Assembly: GCA_044226845.1 (NCBI GenBank)
Contig: JBGAGG010000013.1
Coordinates: forward strand, 51,462 to 115,461
Direction of reading: 5' to 3'
DNA: 64,000 nucleotides
DNA from: JAFDZO01 sp044226845
GTDB taxonomy: Bacteria; Bacteroidota; Ignavibacteria; Tepidaquicellales; Tepidaquicellaceae
The notes under the pieces are model-generated. The model saw nothing but the letters and a program-made list of their open reading frames with translations, ran no database searches and was not told the DNA's origin. Below are positions 55,319-63,387 of the stretch, in pieces (position 1 is the stretch's first letter; each line of letters begins with the position of its first letter). The position numbers were made by a program, and so were the translations under genes.

Positions 55319-57745
55319 TTGAGATATTTAAAGCTATCGATAATATTATTTTTCGTCGCAGGGATTTTTATCGGCGGATGCAATTATACAACTATTCGCA
55401 CCTACGAAAGACCTTCTGAAAAAGATGTAGAAGAAGACCCTCAACCGAATTACGATGTATCTCTTGATGAAGACTATCAGGATTACGTTTCTTTCATGTT
55501 CATGGGCAACAGGAATGAAAACTTCTCAACTTATTTCAATACATATTTTATGGCATCTTCCGATTTTGATGATGCTATTACTTTATACAGAACTTCTACC
55601 GTTGCATCTTTTAACAGAAGATTAGACTCGCTTAACATCACACCTCCTGTAAGCGGAGAAATAAAGGATAAATTAACAAAAGTAATTGAACGCGCATCCA
55701 AAGTAATTCAGCTTCATAAGAACAGTAAATTTTTAGATGATGCAGTACTTCTCATAGGGAAATCATATTTTTATCTTGGAGATTATTTACAGGCTGAAAG
55801 AAAATTCAATGAGTTTCTTACAAATCTTTCTGCAAGTGATTTATATGATGAAGCAATGTATTACCTGGGCGTAACAAAAATGAAATTGCGCAAGACTGAG
55901 GAAGCTTCGACAATTTTAAAAAATCAGGTTTCCACCGCTAAAGATAAAGAGGTGCGTTCGGAAGCTGCTGCTGAGCTCGGCATTAATGCATTCGGAAAAA
56001 AGAACTATAAAGATGCTATAGACTATTTCAGGCAATCGATTGAATACACAAGCGACAATGAAAATAAGGCACTGAAGCAGTTCATTCTTGCAAGAATTTA
56101 TTCTTTATATGCTCCTACTCAGGCTGCAAAGGAATTTTATAAAGTTTTAGATTATTCATCTGATTTTGATCTGGCATTTTATGCAAAGCTTAATTACGGC
56201 AAATCATTAGATAAGGAAAGACAGTTTTCAAAAGCTTATGAAGAGCTTGATAACCTAAGGAGAAAATACAGAGAAGTACCTGAGTATAAACAGCTGACCG
56301 AGCTTGAGCTTGCAAACAACTTATATGAGCAGAAAAAATATAAACAAGCCATTGAAGGTTATTTCGATGTTATAATTGATTATCCTGCTTCAGTAGCTGC
56401 CAGTGATGCCTATTATTATCTAGCGAATCATTATGAAACTATTGAGAACAGTTATCTGAAAGCTTTGGTAAATTATAAAAAATCTACTGAGGAAAATCCT
56501 TCATCTGATTTTCTGTTTTTAAGCAGAAAAAAAACAGATGTATTCTCAAGATATTTTTCATTGCATGAAAAAATTGATACGGCATTTAAAGTAACTATAC
56601 CAACGGTAAATAAAGAGCTGGAAAAAAGGCGGGTAATCAGAAATGAAGAAAAGGGAATTACCCCTAATAAATTCGATGACCAAAATCCGCCGCCGAATGG
56701 AAGAGAAAACGGAAAAGGTTCAGGTATGCGCAGTGCAGGTTTTACTTATACAGACTTTAAAGACAGCCTAAAAGAAAATGATATAAGGAAGAAAAAGAAA
56801 GATGAGGGAGTAAATAATAAAACGGAAGATACCCTAACCTCTCAGGATGAAATAATTAACAATGAAACTCCAGTAGATACTTCTTCTATTAGAAGAGTAC
56901 AAGATGAAAAATTCAACTCTTATTATGAACTTGCCGAGTTATTTTTGTACGATTTAAAAAGAGTGGATTCCTCTGTTTATTATCTGAAAGTAATTCTGGA
57001 TAAATTTTCAGATGAAGATAAGAAATCAAGAACCCTATATACTCTGGCAACTATTTATGCAAACAATAATGAGGCAGATAAAGCAAATGAACTGTACCGC
57101 GAATTAATACAGAATTATCCGAATACAATTTTTGCAAATGAATCCAGAAAGATATTAGGTATTACAACTATCGAGCTTGAAGAAGAAACTGTTAAGGAAA
57201 TTTATAAAGATGCGGAGAAAAAACTTTTAGCAGGAGCCAGCAGAGATGCGATAACAATCCTTACAAATCTAAAAGACAGGTATCCTGAAAGCGAACTGCT
57301 TCCAAAAACATATTATACACTTGGATGGATATATGAAAACGTTTACAAAAACAAAGATAGTGTAATTTTCTATTATAGAACTGTAGCAGATAAATATCCG
57401 AACTCAGAATATGCGCAGAGAATAAAAGATAAGCTTGAGTTACTTGATGTAAAGATTGAAACTGATACTAGCGGTAAAAAAGTACTGCTTGATTCCACAG
57501 GAGCAAAATTACCATTAGATTCAAATAATGTGAACAGCACAAATCCGGAACAAAACAAAGAGAATCAAGGTGATTTAACAAATCCTAAAGAGCAGCCCCC
57601 TACATTAGACGATCAGTTCAAAGGTAAAACACAGGAAGAAATTATTAAAATTCTGCAGGAAGAAGAGAAGAAAAATTTAGAAGAAGAAAATAAAAAAAAT
57701 CAGGAACAACCGCCTGTAATAAAAGAACAGGAACCGCCGAAATAA
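55319..57745 (+). CDS. SprE/PorW-like TPR lipoprotein (T9SS/gliding component)
   Basis: TTG start. The 808-residue protein has a lipoprotein signal with Cys21 (FVAGIFIGGC). After an acidic linker comes MFMGNRNENFSTYFNTYFMA, like the region near the N-terminus of SprE/PorW proteins. TPR units run through the middle (KFLDDAVLLIGKSYFYLGDY; YDEAMYYLGVTKMKLRKTEE; YKDAIDYFRQSIEY) and again at 530-690. The tail is Glu/Gln/Pro-rich and disordered. PorW/SprE is an outer-membrane-linked lipoprotein required for T9SS or gliding. The assignment rests on layout and N-terminal likeness; a generic BamD/YbgF-like TPR lipoprotein is the alternative. Confidence 0.7.
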   Translation: MRYLKLSIILFFVAGIFIGGCNYTTIRTYERPSEKDVEEDPQPNYDVSLDEDYQDYVSFMFMGNRNENFSTYFNTYFMASSDFDDAITLYRTSTVASFNRRLDSLNITPPVSGEIKDKLTKVIERASKVIQLHKNSKFLDDAVLLIGKSYFYLGDYLQAERKFNEFLTNLSASDLYDEAMYYLGVTKMKLRKTEEASTILKNQVSTAKDKEVRSEAAAELGINAFGKKNYKDAIDYFRQSIEYTSDNENKALKQFILARIYSLYAPTQAAKEFYKVLDYSSDFDLAFYAKLNYGKSLDKERQFSKAYEELDNLRRKYREVPEYKQLTELELANNLYEQKKYKQAIEGYFDVIIDYPASVAASDAYYYLANHYETIENSYLKALVNYKKSTEENPSSDFLFLSRKKTDVFSRYFSLHEKIDTAFKVTIPTVNKELEKRRVIRNEEKGITPNKFDDQNPPPNGRENGKGSGMRSAGFTYTDFKDSLKENDIRKKKKDEGVNNKTEDTLTSQDEIINNETPVDTSSIRRVQDEKFNSYYELAELFLYDLKRVDSSVYYLKVILDKFSDEDKKSRTLYTLATIYANNNEADKANELYRELIQNYPNTIFANESRKILGITTIELEEETVKEIYKDAEKKLLAGASRDAITILTNLKDRYPESELLPKTYYTLGWIYENVYKNKDSVIFYYRTVADKYPNSEYAQRIKDKLELLDVKIETDTSGKKVLLDSTGAKLPLDSNNVNSTNPEQNKENQGDLTNPKEQPPTLDDQFKGKTQEEIIKILQEEEKKNLEEENKKNQEQPPVIKEQEPPK

Positions 57746-57766
57746 TTTAAATTTTTCAGTAAACAG

Positions 57767-57802
57767 AAAAGCGGAATGAGTTAAACTCATTCCGCTTTTT
57801 TT
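57767..57802 (+). terminator. Terminator of the TPR lipoprotein gene
   Basis: The perfect 14-bp stem AAAGCGGAATGAGT / ACTCATTCCGCTTT with a 3-nt loop is followed by a T-run. It lies 22 bp after the stop. A-rich upstream sequence makes it potentially bidirectional, which would also serve the convergent fasciclin gene. Confidence 0.88.
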
Positions 57803-57866
57803 GTTTCTCCTTATTTCTTACTGCTTATTTGTGCCATTCCCCCTCACAGAGAAAATACTAAAAAAC

Positions 57867-58424
57867 TTACATCGGCATTAAAACTTTATCTATTACCATT
57901 ATAACACCGTTTGACTGGTAGACATCTGTAATTGTAACCATAGCTGAGTTTCCTTTTTCATCCCAAACCCAGATTTTATTATCTTTATCCATAGAGAATG
58001 ACAAGCTTCCTCCGGCAACTGTTGGCATCGTTGCCTTACCGCCGTTTGCCGTTATTGCATCCATTATCATTTTTGAATCATACTTACCTGCAATAACGTG
58101 ATAAGTTAAAATCTTGACAAGCATATCTTTATTTTCAGGCTTCAAAAGAGTTTCAACCGTTCCCGCGGGGAGCAAGTCGAAAGCAGAGTTTACCGGAGCA
58201 AAAACTGTGAACGGTCCTGCGCTTTGAAGTGTTTCTACAAGTCCGGCTGCCTGCACAGCTGCAACTAAAGTCGTGTGATCTTTTGACTTCACTGCATTCT
58301 CAACAATGTTCTTTGTTGGGTACATTTCCTCTCCTCCAACCATAGGATTCTTTTGTGCAAATGAATAATTTGAAACTGCGCTTAATAAAAGCACAAGCGC
58401 TAATGCCAGCATTGATTTCTTCAT
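57867..58424 (-). CDS. Fasciclin (FAS1)-domain secreted protein
   Basis: The 185-residue protein has a signal peptide (to SFAQ). One FAS1 domain carries the H1 motif GPFTVFAPVNSAFDLLP and the H2-like ILTYHVIAGKYDSKMI, ending NGVIMVIDKVLMPM. FAS1 proteins are small adhesion or matrix modules, some lipid-binding. A single domain with a signal peptide is the common bacterial form. No sorting domain is present. Confidence 0.93.
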   Translation of the reverse strand: MKKSMLALALVLLLSAVSNYSFAQKNPMVGGEEMYPTKNIVENAVKSKDHTTLVAAVQAAGLVETLQSAGPFTVFAPVNSAFDLLPAGTVETLLKPENKDMLVKILTYHVIAGKYDSKMIMDAITANGGKATMPTVAGGSLSFSMDKDNKIWVWDEKGNSAMVTITDVYQSNGVIMVIDKVLMPM

Positions 58425-58528
58425 GATGTTATTTTATTTATTTTATTAGTGTTTTTCGTTTTCTGAAATTAAATACGGAGGAAGGGTGAGATTGGATTTA
58501 AGTTTTTTGAATATATTACAGGGTATAA

Positions 58529-58568
58529 AAAAAAGCGGGAGAGGAACCATGCATCCTCAACCCGCTTT
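58529..58568 (-). terminator. Terminator downstream of the 52-codon ORF
   Basis: The stem AAAGCGGG / CCCGCTTT with a 21-nt loop is followed on the minus strand by a run of T (58536-58528 on the plus strand is A-rich). It lies about 87 bp beyond the stop of the small ORF at 58655. Confidence 0.7.
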
Positions 58569-58654
58569 CGTTTGACTAATTAACCACTCTATTTCAATTT
58601 ATAATTAAGAACGAGTAATTAATAATTTTTTTTGTTTCGTTTTGTAATATTCCT

Positions 58655-58813
58655 TCAGTAATTTCTTCCGCTTAAATTTTTATTATAATAATGCGGAAGT
58701 ATTACCTTAGCTAATCTTATCTGCGTTTCAAGTTTTGTATTAGCTAAAAGTTTTTCCGTTAATTTGTGGGAGAGCTTTTCAATTGAACTAAGGGATTTAA
58801 TTATTCTTTTCAT
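58655..58813 (-). CDS. Small basic peptide, 52 residues, function unknown
   Basis: An ATG at 58811-58813 opens a 52-codon frame ending in TGA at 58655-58657. The product begins MKRIIKSLSSIEKLSHKLTE and ends GRNY, is mainly helical with a basic, amphipathic N-terminal half and has no signal sequence. It sits between a terminator-like hairpin upstream (58847-58872) and one downstream (58529-58568), which frame it as its own unit in the 465-bp gap 58425-58889. No family is recognised. It could be chance; the framing hairpins are the main support. Confidence 0.4.
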   Translation of the reverse strand: MKRIIKSLSSIEKLSHKLTEKLLANTKLETQIRLAKVILPHYYNKNLSGRNY

Positions 58814-58846
58814 TTCAGGGGTATTTAGTTTACTTCATTTAAAATG

Positions 58847-58872
58847 GGGGCGCCGCATTAAGCGAACGCCCC
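58847..58872 (-). terminator. Terminator-like hairpin after the thioester-domain gene
   Basis: The stem GGGGCG..CGC / GCG..CGCCCC lies 18 bp after the stop at 58890 and is followed on the minus strand by CATTTT. The T-run is weak. Confidence 0.6.
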
Positions 58873-58889
58873 TATGTTGATAATTTATT

Positions 58890-61457
58890 TTATTTAATTA
58901 ACATCATTCTTTTTACTTCTGAGAAACCTTCTGCTTCAAGCTTGTAGAAATAAACACCGCTCGATAAGTTAGCTCCGTCAAAATTTATTTCGTAGTTGCC
59001 AATGCCTCTTACTTCGTTTACTAATGTTGCTATTTCTTTACCGAGCATATTATATACTTTCAATGTTACATTACCCTGCTTAGGAAGAGAGAATGCAATC
59101 TTTGTTGAAGGATTAAACGGATTCGGGAAATTCTGCGCTAAAGCATATTCTTTCACGTCTGTAGTATTTGAAGTTACACCTACTGAATTAGCTACTACTA
59201 CAGCATTCTGAATAGTGTAGTCAAAGTTACTCATTGATGTATTTAATGATTTGGATAGCTGGAATGAAACCATCGATACATTGTTTAAATTAGCAGGCTG
59301 TCCGTTTATTAAGAATGAGCTTAGCGGTATTTCTCTTGTTGTCAGTGTTGAAGTAAGCGGCACATTTACAAAAGGATATAATGTTGTATTGCCTGATTTT
59401 ACTTCAAGGTAAACGCTCATTGTGCCTGTACCCATAGCTTCAAATTTTATCTTTGCATAGTTAGTTAAATCTATTCCTTCGTATGAACCTTCTAATGAGC
59501 GGCCGATATAAACTTTATCGCCGAGAGTTCCTTTTAATCTTGCTCCGCCCGGGAATATTAATGAGTTTGCAGGTGCTACAGGATTGCCGCTTGTTACTAT
59601 ATTTGAAAATTGTTGTATCGTGCTTGTAGGACCGGCGTATGAACCGTAGACACCGCCTCCGATAAATACTGCATCTTTGAACCCGTTAGCACATGTTAAG
59701 TTTACTGTTGCGCCTGAGATGATTCCGATATTAGTATTGTATTCAGATTCTCCGTGAGGAACTGTAATGCTTTGATTTAAAGTCTGTGCAGGCATTCCTG
59801 TCTGCGGATTATATGTATATGATAGAGGTACAGTCTGATTAATACCTGTTGTATTGATAAATTTAATTTTTATCTTTCCGTCGTTTGTATATTTTGCTGA
59901 CTTCATGTAAACGTCTGCATATTTTAACTCTGCTGCCTGATATTTAACTGTTCCGAAAGTTGCAAATTTATCTAATACTTTTTTTACAAGAATTGAAGTT
60001 GCTCCGAAATCTGCACCCCATACCTGGAAGTTATAAACATTTGTTGTACCGGCAGGCACTACATACTCAGGAATTGTCCATTTATTATCAACTGTGAAAC
60101 CTGCTGCTGATTCATATACGCTGAATATTACTGAATAATCTGTTGTTCCCTTTGAAGGATTTACAAGCTTTGCTGAATAAAATTCGTGGTTATCGATTAA
60201 TGTTCTTTCAAGATTATCAAGATTACTGTTTGCAAGTCTGTCGCAGACAGATTTTGTGTGTGAATAAATATTCGGAGCATTTGTTGTTGTAGAGAATATT
60301 GCTCCTATTCTTGTTGCGCCGTTATTTATTTTATAATCTGAAGCAAAAGCTGATGTAGCATTTGAAATTCCAAGTATATCAAAAGGTGTCGTTGTATATC
60401 TTAAAGTATTGTAAGGTCCTGATGTAGGAATAATTTCTTCAAGAGTATGTGTTAAAGGCATAATATCAGTCTGGTTAGAAACCATCATAGATGTTTCGCC
60501 GTTTGCAATTCTATTATGTCTTGTAAATAATGCCGATGCTAAATCGTATGAAGATTCTACTCCGCCGTTACTTCCTGATGATGTTGAATCCCATGAGCAG
60601 ACAAAGTTATCTGTTTTATTTCCGTATGCAGGTGTTGCGATAACAAGTTTTTGTTTTGTTGTCGGGCTGCCTAAGTGAACATATCTTGTTCCCATCGGAA
60701 TTATAACACTTGCATTTGCTGTGATTGTTGCTGTTAATGATGCGCCTTTTTGTATCGTGATCTTTGGGGAAAGTCCGCCTGCGCCGGTTGTGGTGTTCAA
60801 AACGCTCAAAGTACCTGATGTTGTGGTAAGGGTTACATTAATTCCGCTTACACCAACGCCAAGCTCGTTTAAAGCCTTTATTTGTATTGTATCCTTCACT
60901 GAAGGATTGTGTAACATACTTATAGGGAGAATTTGTAAAGTATTTACAGGAAGCACTGAGCCGGCATTTAAATCTGCATCGGCTATTATTTGTAAAGCTC
61001 TTGTTTTTATATCAGCCACATTTACAGTATTTACATCAACTCCATCACTGTAATGCCATACTGCTAATTGAACCGCTGCGGCTTCTTTTTCTTTTGTTCC
61101 GAGTGCTCCGGCGTATGGATGTGCTTTATATGGGAAATAATTATTTAATACATAAGTAATCTTCGAAGGAGTAAATCCTGAATCATTATAAACTTCATTA
61201 AATACAAGATTGTTTCTTATATCAATGCAGTACATCTTTGCAGCGTTATTATCGATAGTTGAATTGAATACACCTGCAAATACGTTAAATGTATTGAAAG
61301 GCGGATAAGGATTGGTAAACTGAACGTTTGAGCCATTTCCTGTACTTTGAACTTTACAAACGCTGATACCTCTTGGCTGAGCGGCTGCAAAGTTTAAGCC
61401 TAATAAAGTCATTAAGGCTATCTGAATAAATCTTTTTAAAATTGTAAATGGTTGCAT
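58890..61457 (-). CDS. T9SS-exported surface protein with N-terminal thioester (TED) domain
   Basis: The 855-residue protein has a signal peptide (to about AAAQ26). Residues about 30-180 match the thioester domain of Gram-positive and actinobacterial adhesins: Cys77 in KMYCIDIRNN, then NNYFPYKAHPYAG and Gln130 in AAAVQLAVWHYSDG. In known TEDs the Cys and Gln side chains form an internal thioester that bonds covalently to surfaces. An Ig/Big1-like domain follows (about 185-275, VKDTIQIKALNELGVGVSGI). A long beta-rich middle (about 275-760) resembles an IgGFc-binding-type region. The type A sorting domain YALAQNFPNPFNPST ends KRMMLIK. The chain probably serves attachment; target unknown. Confidence 0.82.
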   Translation of the reverse strand: MQPFTILKRFIQIALMTLLGLNFAAAQPRGISVCKVQSTGNGSNVQFTNPYPPFNTFNVFAGVFNSTIDNNAAKMYCIDIRNNLVFNEVYNDSGFTPSKITYVLNNYFPYKAHPYAGALGTKEKEAAAVQLAVWHYSDGVDVNTVNVADIKTRALQIIADADLNAGSVLPVNTLQILPISMLHNPSVKDTIQIKALNELGVGVSGINVTLTTTSGTLSVLNTTTGAGGLSPKITIQKGASLTATITANASVIIPMGTRYVHLGSPTTKQKLVIATPAYGNKTDNFVCSWDSTSSGSNGGVESSYDLASALFTRHNRIANGETSMMVSNQTDIMPLTHTLEEIIPTSGPYNTLRYTTTPFDILGISNATSAFASDYKINNGATRIGAIFSTTTNAPNIYSHTKSVCDRLANSNLDNLERTLIDNHEFYSAKLVNPSKGTTDYSVIFSVYESAAGFTVDNKWTIPEYVVPAGTTNVYNFQVWGADFGATSILVKKVLDKFATFGTVKYQAAELKYADVYMKSAKYTNDGKIKIKFINTTGINQTVPLSYTYNPQTGMPAQTLNQSITVPHGESEYNTNIGIISGATVNLTCANGFKDAVFIGGGVYGSYAGPTSTIQQFSNIVTSGNPVAPANSLIFPGGARLKGTLGDKVYIGRSLEGSYEGIDLTNYAKIKFEAMGTGTMSVYLEVKSGNTTLYPFVNVPLTSTLTTREIPLSSFLINGQPANLNNVSMVSFQLSKSLNTSMSNFDYTIQNAVVVANSVGVTSNTTDVKEYALAQNFPNPFNPSTKIAFSLPKQGNVTLKVYNMLGKEIATLVNEVRGIGNYEINFDGANLSSGVYFYKLEAEGFSEVKRMMLIK

Positions 61458-61684
61458 GGTTTTATATGGTTAAGTATTTCGTTAGTGATGCACTCTTATT
61501 CAATCCTTATGCCAAACGCCTATATTCAATATTTACAAGAGTTTACCTCTAAATCTATCTGAATTTAAAAACGGGTAAATCGAGTATAAAAACTTCGAAA
61601 ATAGTTGCTGTACTATGTAAATTTTGCCTGCTCATTTACGTATTAAGTTTAGTTAAAAAATCATATTTTGGTTAAAATTTTAGT

Positions 61685-62134
61685 ATGAAAGCAACTGCCA
61701 ATACAGTTCAGAAAATTGTACTATTGTTCTGGAGCTGTTATTTCAGCATAGTAACTCTCACTAATATTCTCGACGGATTAAAGGCAATGGGAGCACTTCC
61801 CAAAGACTGGAAATTCGCATCAGGTAACTTTGAAATGATACTGCAGACCACTGCAAATCTTTCCGTACCCGTTGGAATGAACGCTTTTTTGTTTTGCGGA
61901 GTTATATTACTTGAGCTGATTACCTCAATACTATTCTGGAAATCATTCAGAAAAACATCAGACACAAATATTTATTCAGCGCATTCTGCAGGATTAATTC
62001 TGTTCGCAGGATTTATAATGGCAGATGAAATATTTTTTGCATACGGCGTTGAAGCAACTCACATGAGAATATTTTTCGGATTGCTGGTTTCACTTGCCAC
62101 AATAATTATATTAAGGAGAACAAAAGAAAATTGA
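61685..62134 (+). CDS. Small multi-pass membrane protein, DUF2165-like
   Basis: The 149-residue protein has four hydrophobic helices (around VLLFWSCYFSIVTLTNI, MNAFLFCGVILLELITSILF, HSAGLILFAGFIMADEIFF, IFFGLLVSLATIIIL). The opening and the NILDGL... block resemble DUF2165 small integral membrane proteins, but the match is weak. Its stop TGA overlaps the TTG start of queA by 4 bp, so the two may be translationally coupled. Confidence 0.68.
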   Translation: MKATANTVQKIVLLFWSCYFSIVTLTNILDGLKAMGALPKDWKFASGNFEMILQTTANLSVPVGMNAFLFCGVILLELITSILFWKSFRKTSDTNIYSAHSAGLILFAGFIMADEIFFAYGVEATHMRIFFGLLVSLATIIILRRTKEN

Positions 62135-63363
62135 TAAGCCCTAAAGAGATTGAAATAAAAGATTACGATTACGATCTGCCTGCCGAAAGAATTGCAAGCT
62201 ACCCTTTGCCGCAAAGAGATGAATCAAAACTCTTAATTTATAGAAATAAAAATATTAAAGAAGATATTTTCAAAAACATTTCACAATACATTCCTGAAAA
62301 TTCTATTTTAGTATTTAATGATTCAAAAGTTGTTAAGGCAAGAATATTAATTGAGGATTCGCAGGGGCATAAGATTGAAATATTCTGTCTGGAACCGGTT
62401 CAGCCTTCACGTGAATTTGTTATGGCTTTTGCCGCCACAAAAAAATGCAGATGGCTTTGCATGATTGGCAATGCGAAAAAGTGGAAAGAAGAAGTTATCA
62501 TCCAGAATTTTTTTACAAAGGGAAAAGTTGTTGAGCTAAGAGTAAAAAAATTTGCTCCTGTAAACGGAGTGTATGAAGTAGAGTTCGAATGGAATCCGAT
62601 TGAGCTTACATTCAGCGAAGTGTTAATGAGAGTGGGACACATTCCCCTTCCGCCATATATAAAAAGAGAAGACCAGAAATCTGATGCCGAGCGATATCAG
62701 ACAGTTTATGCAAACTTAGAAGGCTCAGTTGCTGCGCCTACTGCAGGGCTTCATTTTACCCCGGAAGTATTAGAAGAGCTAAAAGCAAAAGGAGTAGATG
62801 AAGAGTTCGTTACGCTTCATGTTGGGGCAGGAACATTTCAGCCGGTGAAAAGCGATAGAATTGGCGAGCATAATATGCACGGAGAAAAATTTTTTGTAAA
62901 CAGAAATTTAATAGAAAAAATCTTAAATAAAGAAGATAAAAAGATAATTGCTGCAGGAACTACTTCCGCTCGAACGATGGAATCTTTATACTGGCTCGGG
63001 CTTAAACTAATCGAAAACTCAAGCGTGCAGATTAACAAATTAAAAATTTCTCAATGGGAAGCTTATGAAAATAAAGATGAGAGAAAGTATTCATTGGAAG
63101 ATGCAATGCGCGCCCTTGCAGATTATCTGAAATTTAATGAGATTGAAACTCTTGAATGTGAAACGGAAATTATTATAACACCCGGTTATAAATTTAAAGT
63201 GATTGACGGACTGATTACAAATTTCCATCAGCCGAAGAGTACACTTCTGCTTCTGATAGCTGCATTTACAAAAGGTGAATGGAAAAAAATATATGAGTAC
63301 GCTATGAAAAATGATTTCAGATTTTTAAGTTATGGCGACAGCTCTCTACTTTTAAATTTTTAA
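62131..63363 (+). CDS. queA: S-adenosylmethionine:tRNA ribosyltransferase-isomerase
   Basis: TTG start, overlapping the preceding gene by 4 bp. The 410-residue enzyme has DYDLPAERIASYPLPQRDES, ILVFNDSKVVKARI, GHIPLPPYIKRED, AAPTAGLHFTPEVLEELKAK, TLHVGAGTFQPVKSD and NFHQPKSTLLLLIAAFT, all QueA blocks. It adds the cyclopentene part of queuosine to tRNA. E. coli QueA is about 356; the longer form with inserted segments (about 80-140 and 300-345) is common in this phylum, so this is not odd. No tgt gene is adjacent. Confidence 0.96.
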   Translation: MISPKEIEIKDYDYDLPAERIASYPLPQRDESKLLIYRNKNIKEDIFKNISQYIPENSILVFNDSKVVKARILIEDSQGHKIEIFCLEPVQPSREFVMAFAATKKCRWLCMIGNAKKWKEEVIIQNFFTKGKVVELRVKKFAPVNGVYEVEFEWNPIELTFSEVLMRVGHIPLPPYIKREDQKSDAERYQTVYANLEGSVAAPTAGLHFTPEVLEELKAKGVDEEFVTLHVGAGTFQPVKSDRIGEHNMHGEKFFVNRNLIEKILNKEDKKIIAAGTTSARTMESLYWLGLKLIENSSVQINKLKISQWEAYENKDERKYSLEDAMRALADYLKFNEIETLECETEIIITPGYKFKVIDGLITNFHQPKSTLLLLIAAFTKGEWKKIYEYAMKNDFRFLSYGDSSLLLNF

Positions 63364-63387
63364 ATATTAAATTTATAATTTTTCTGA

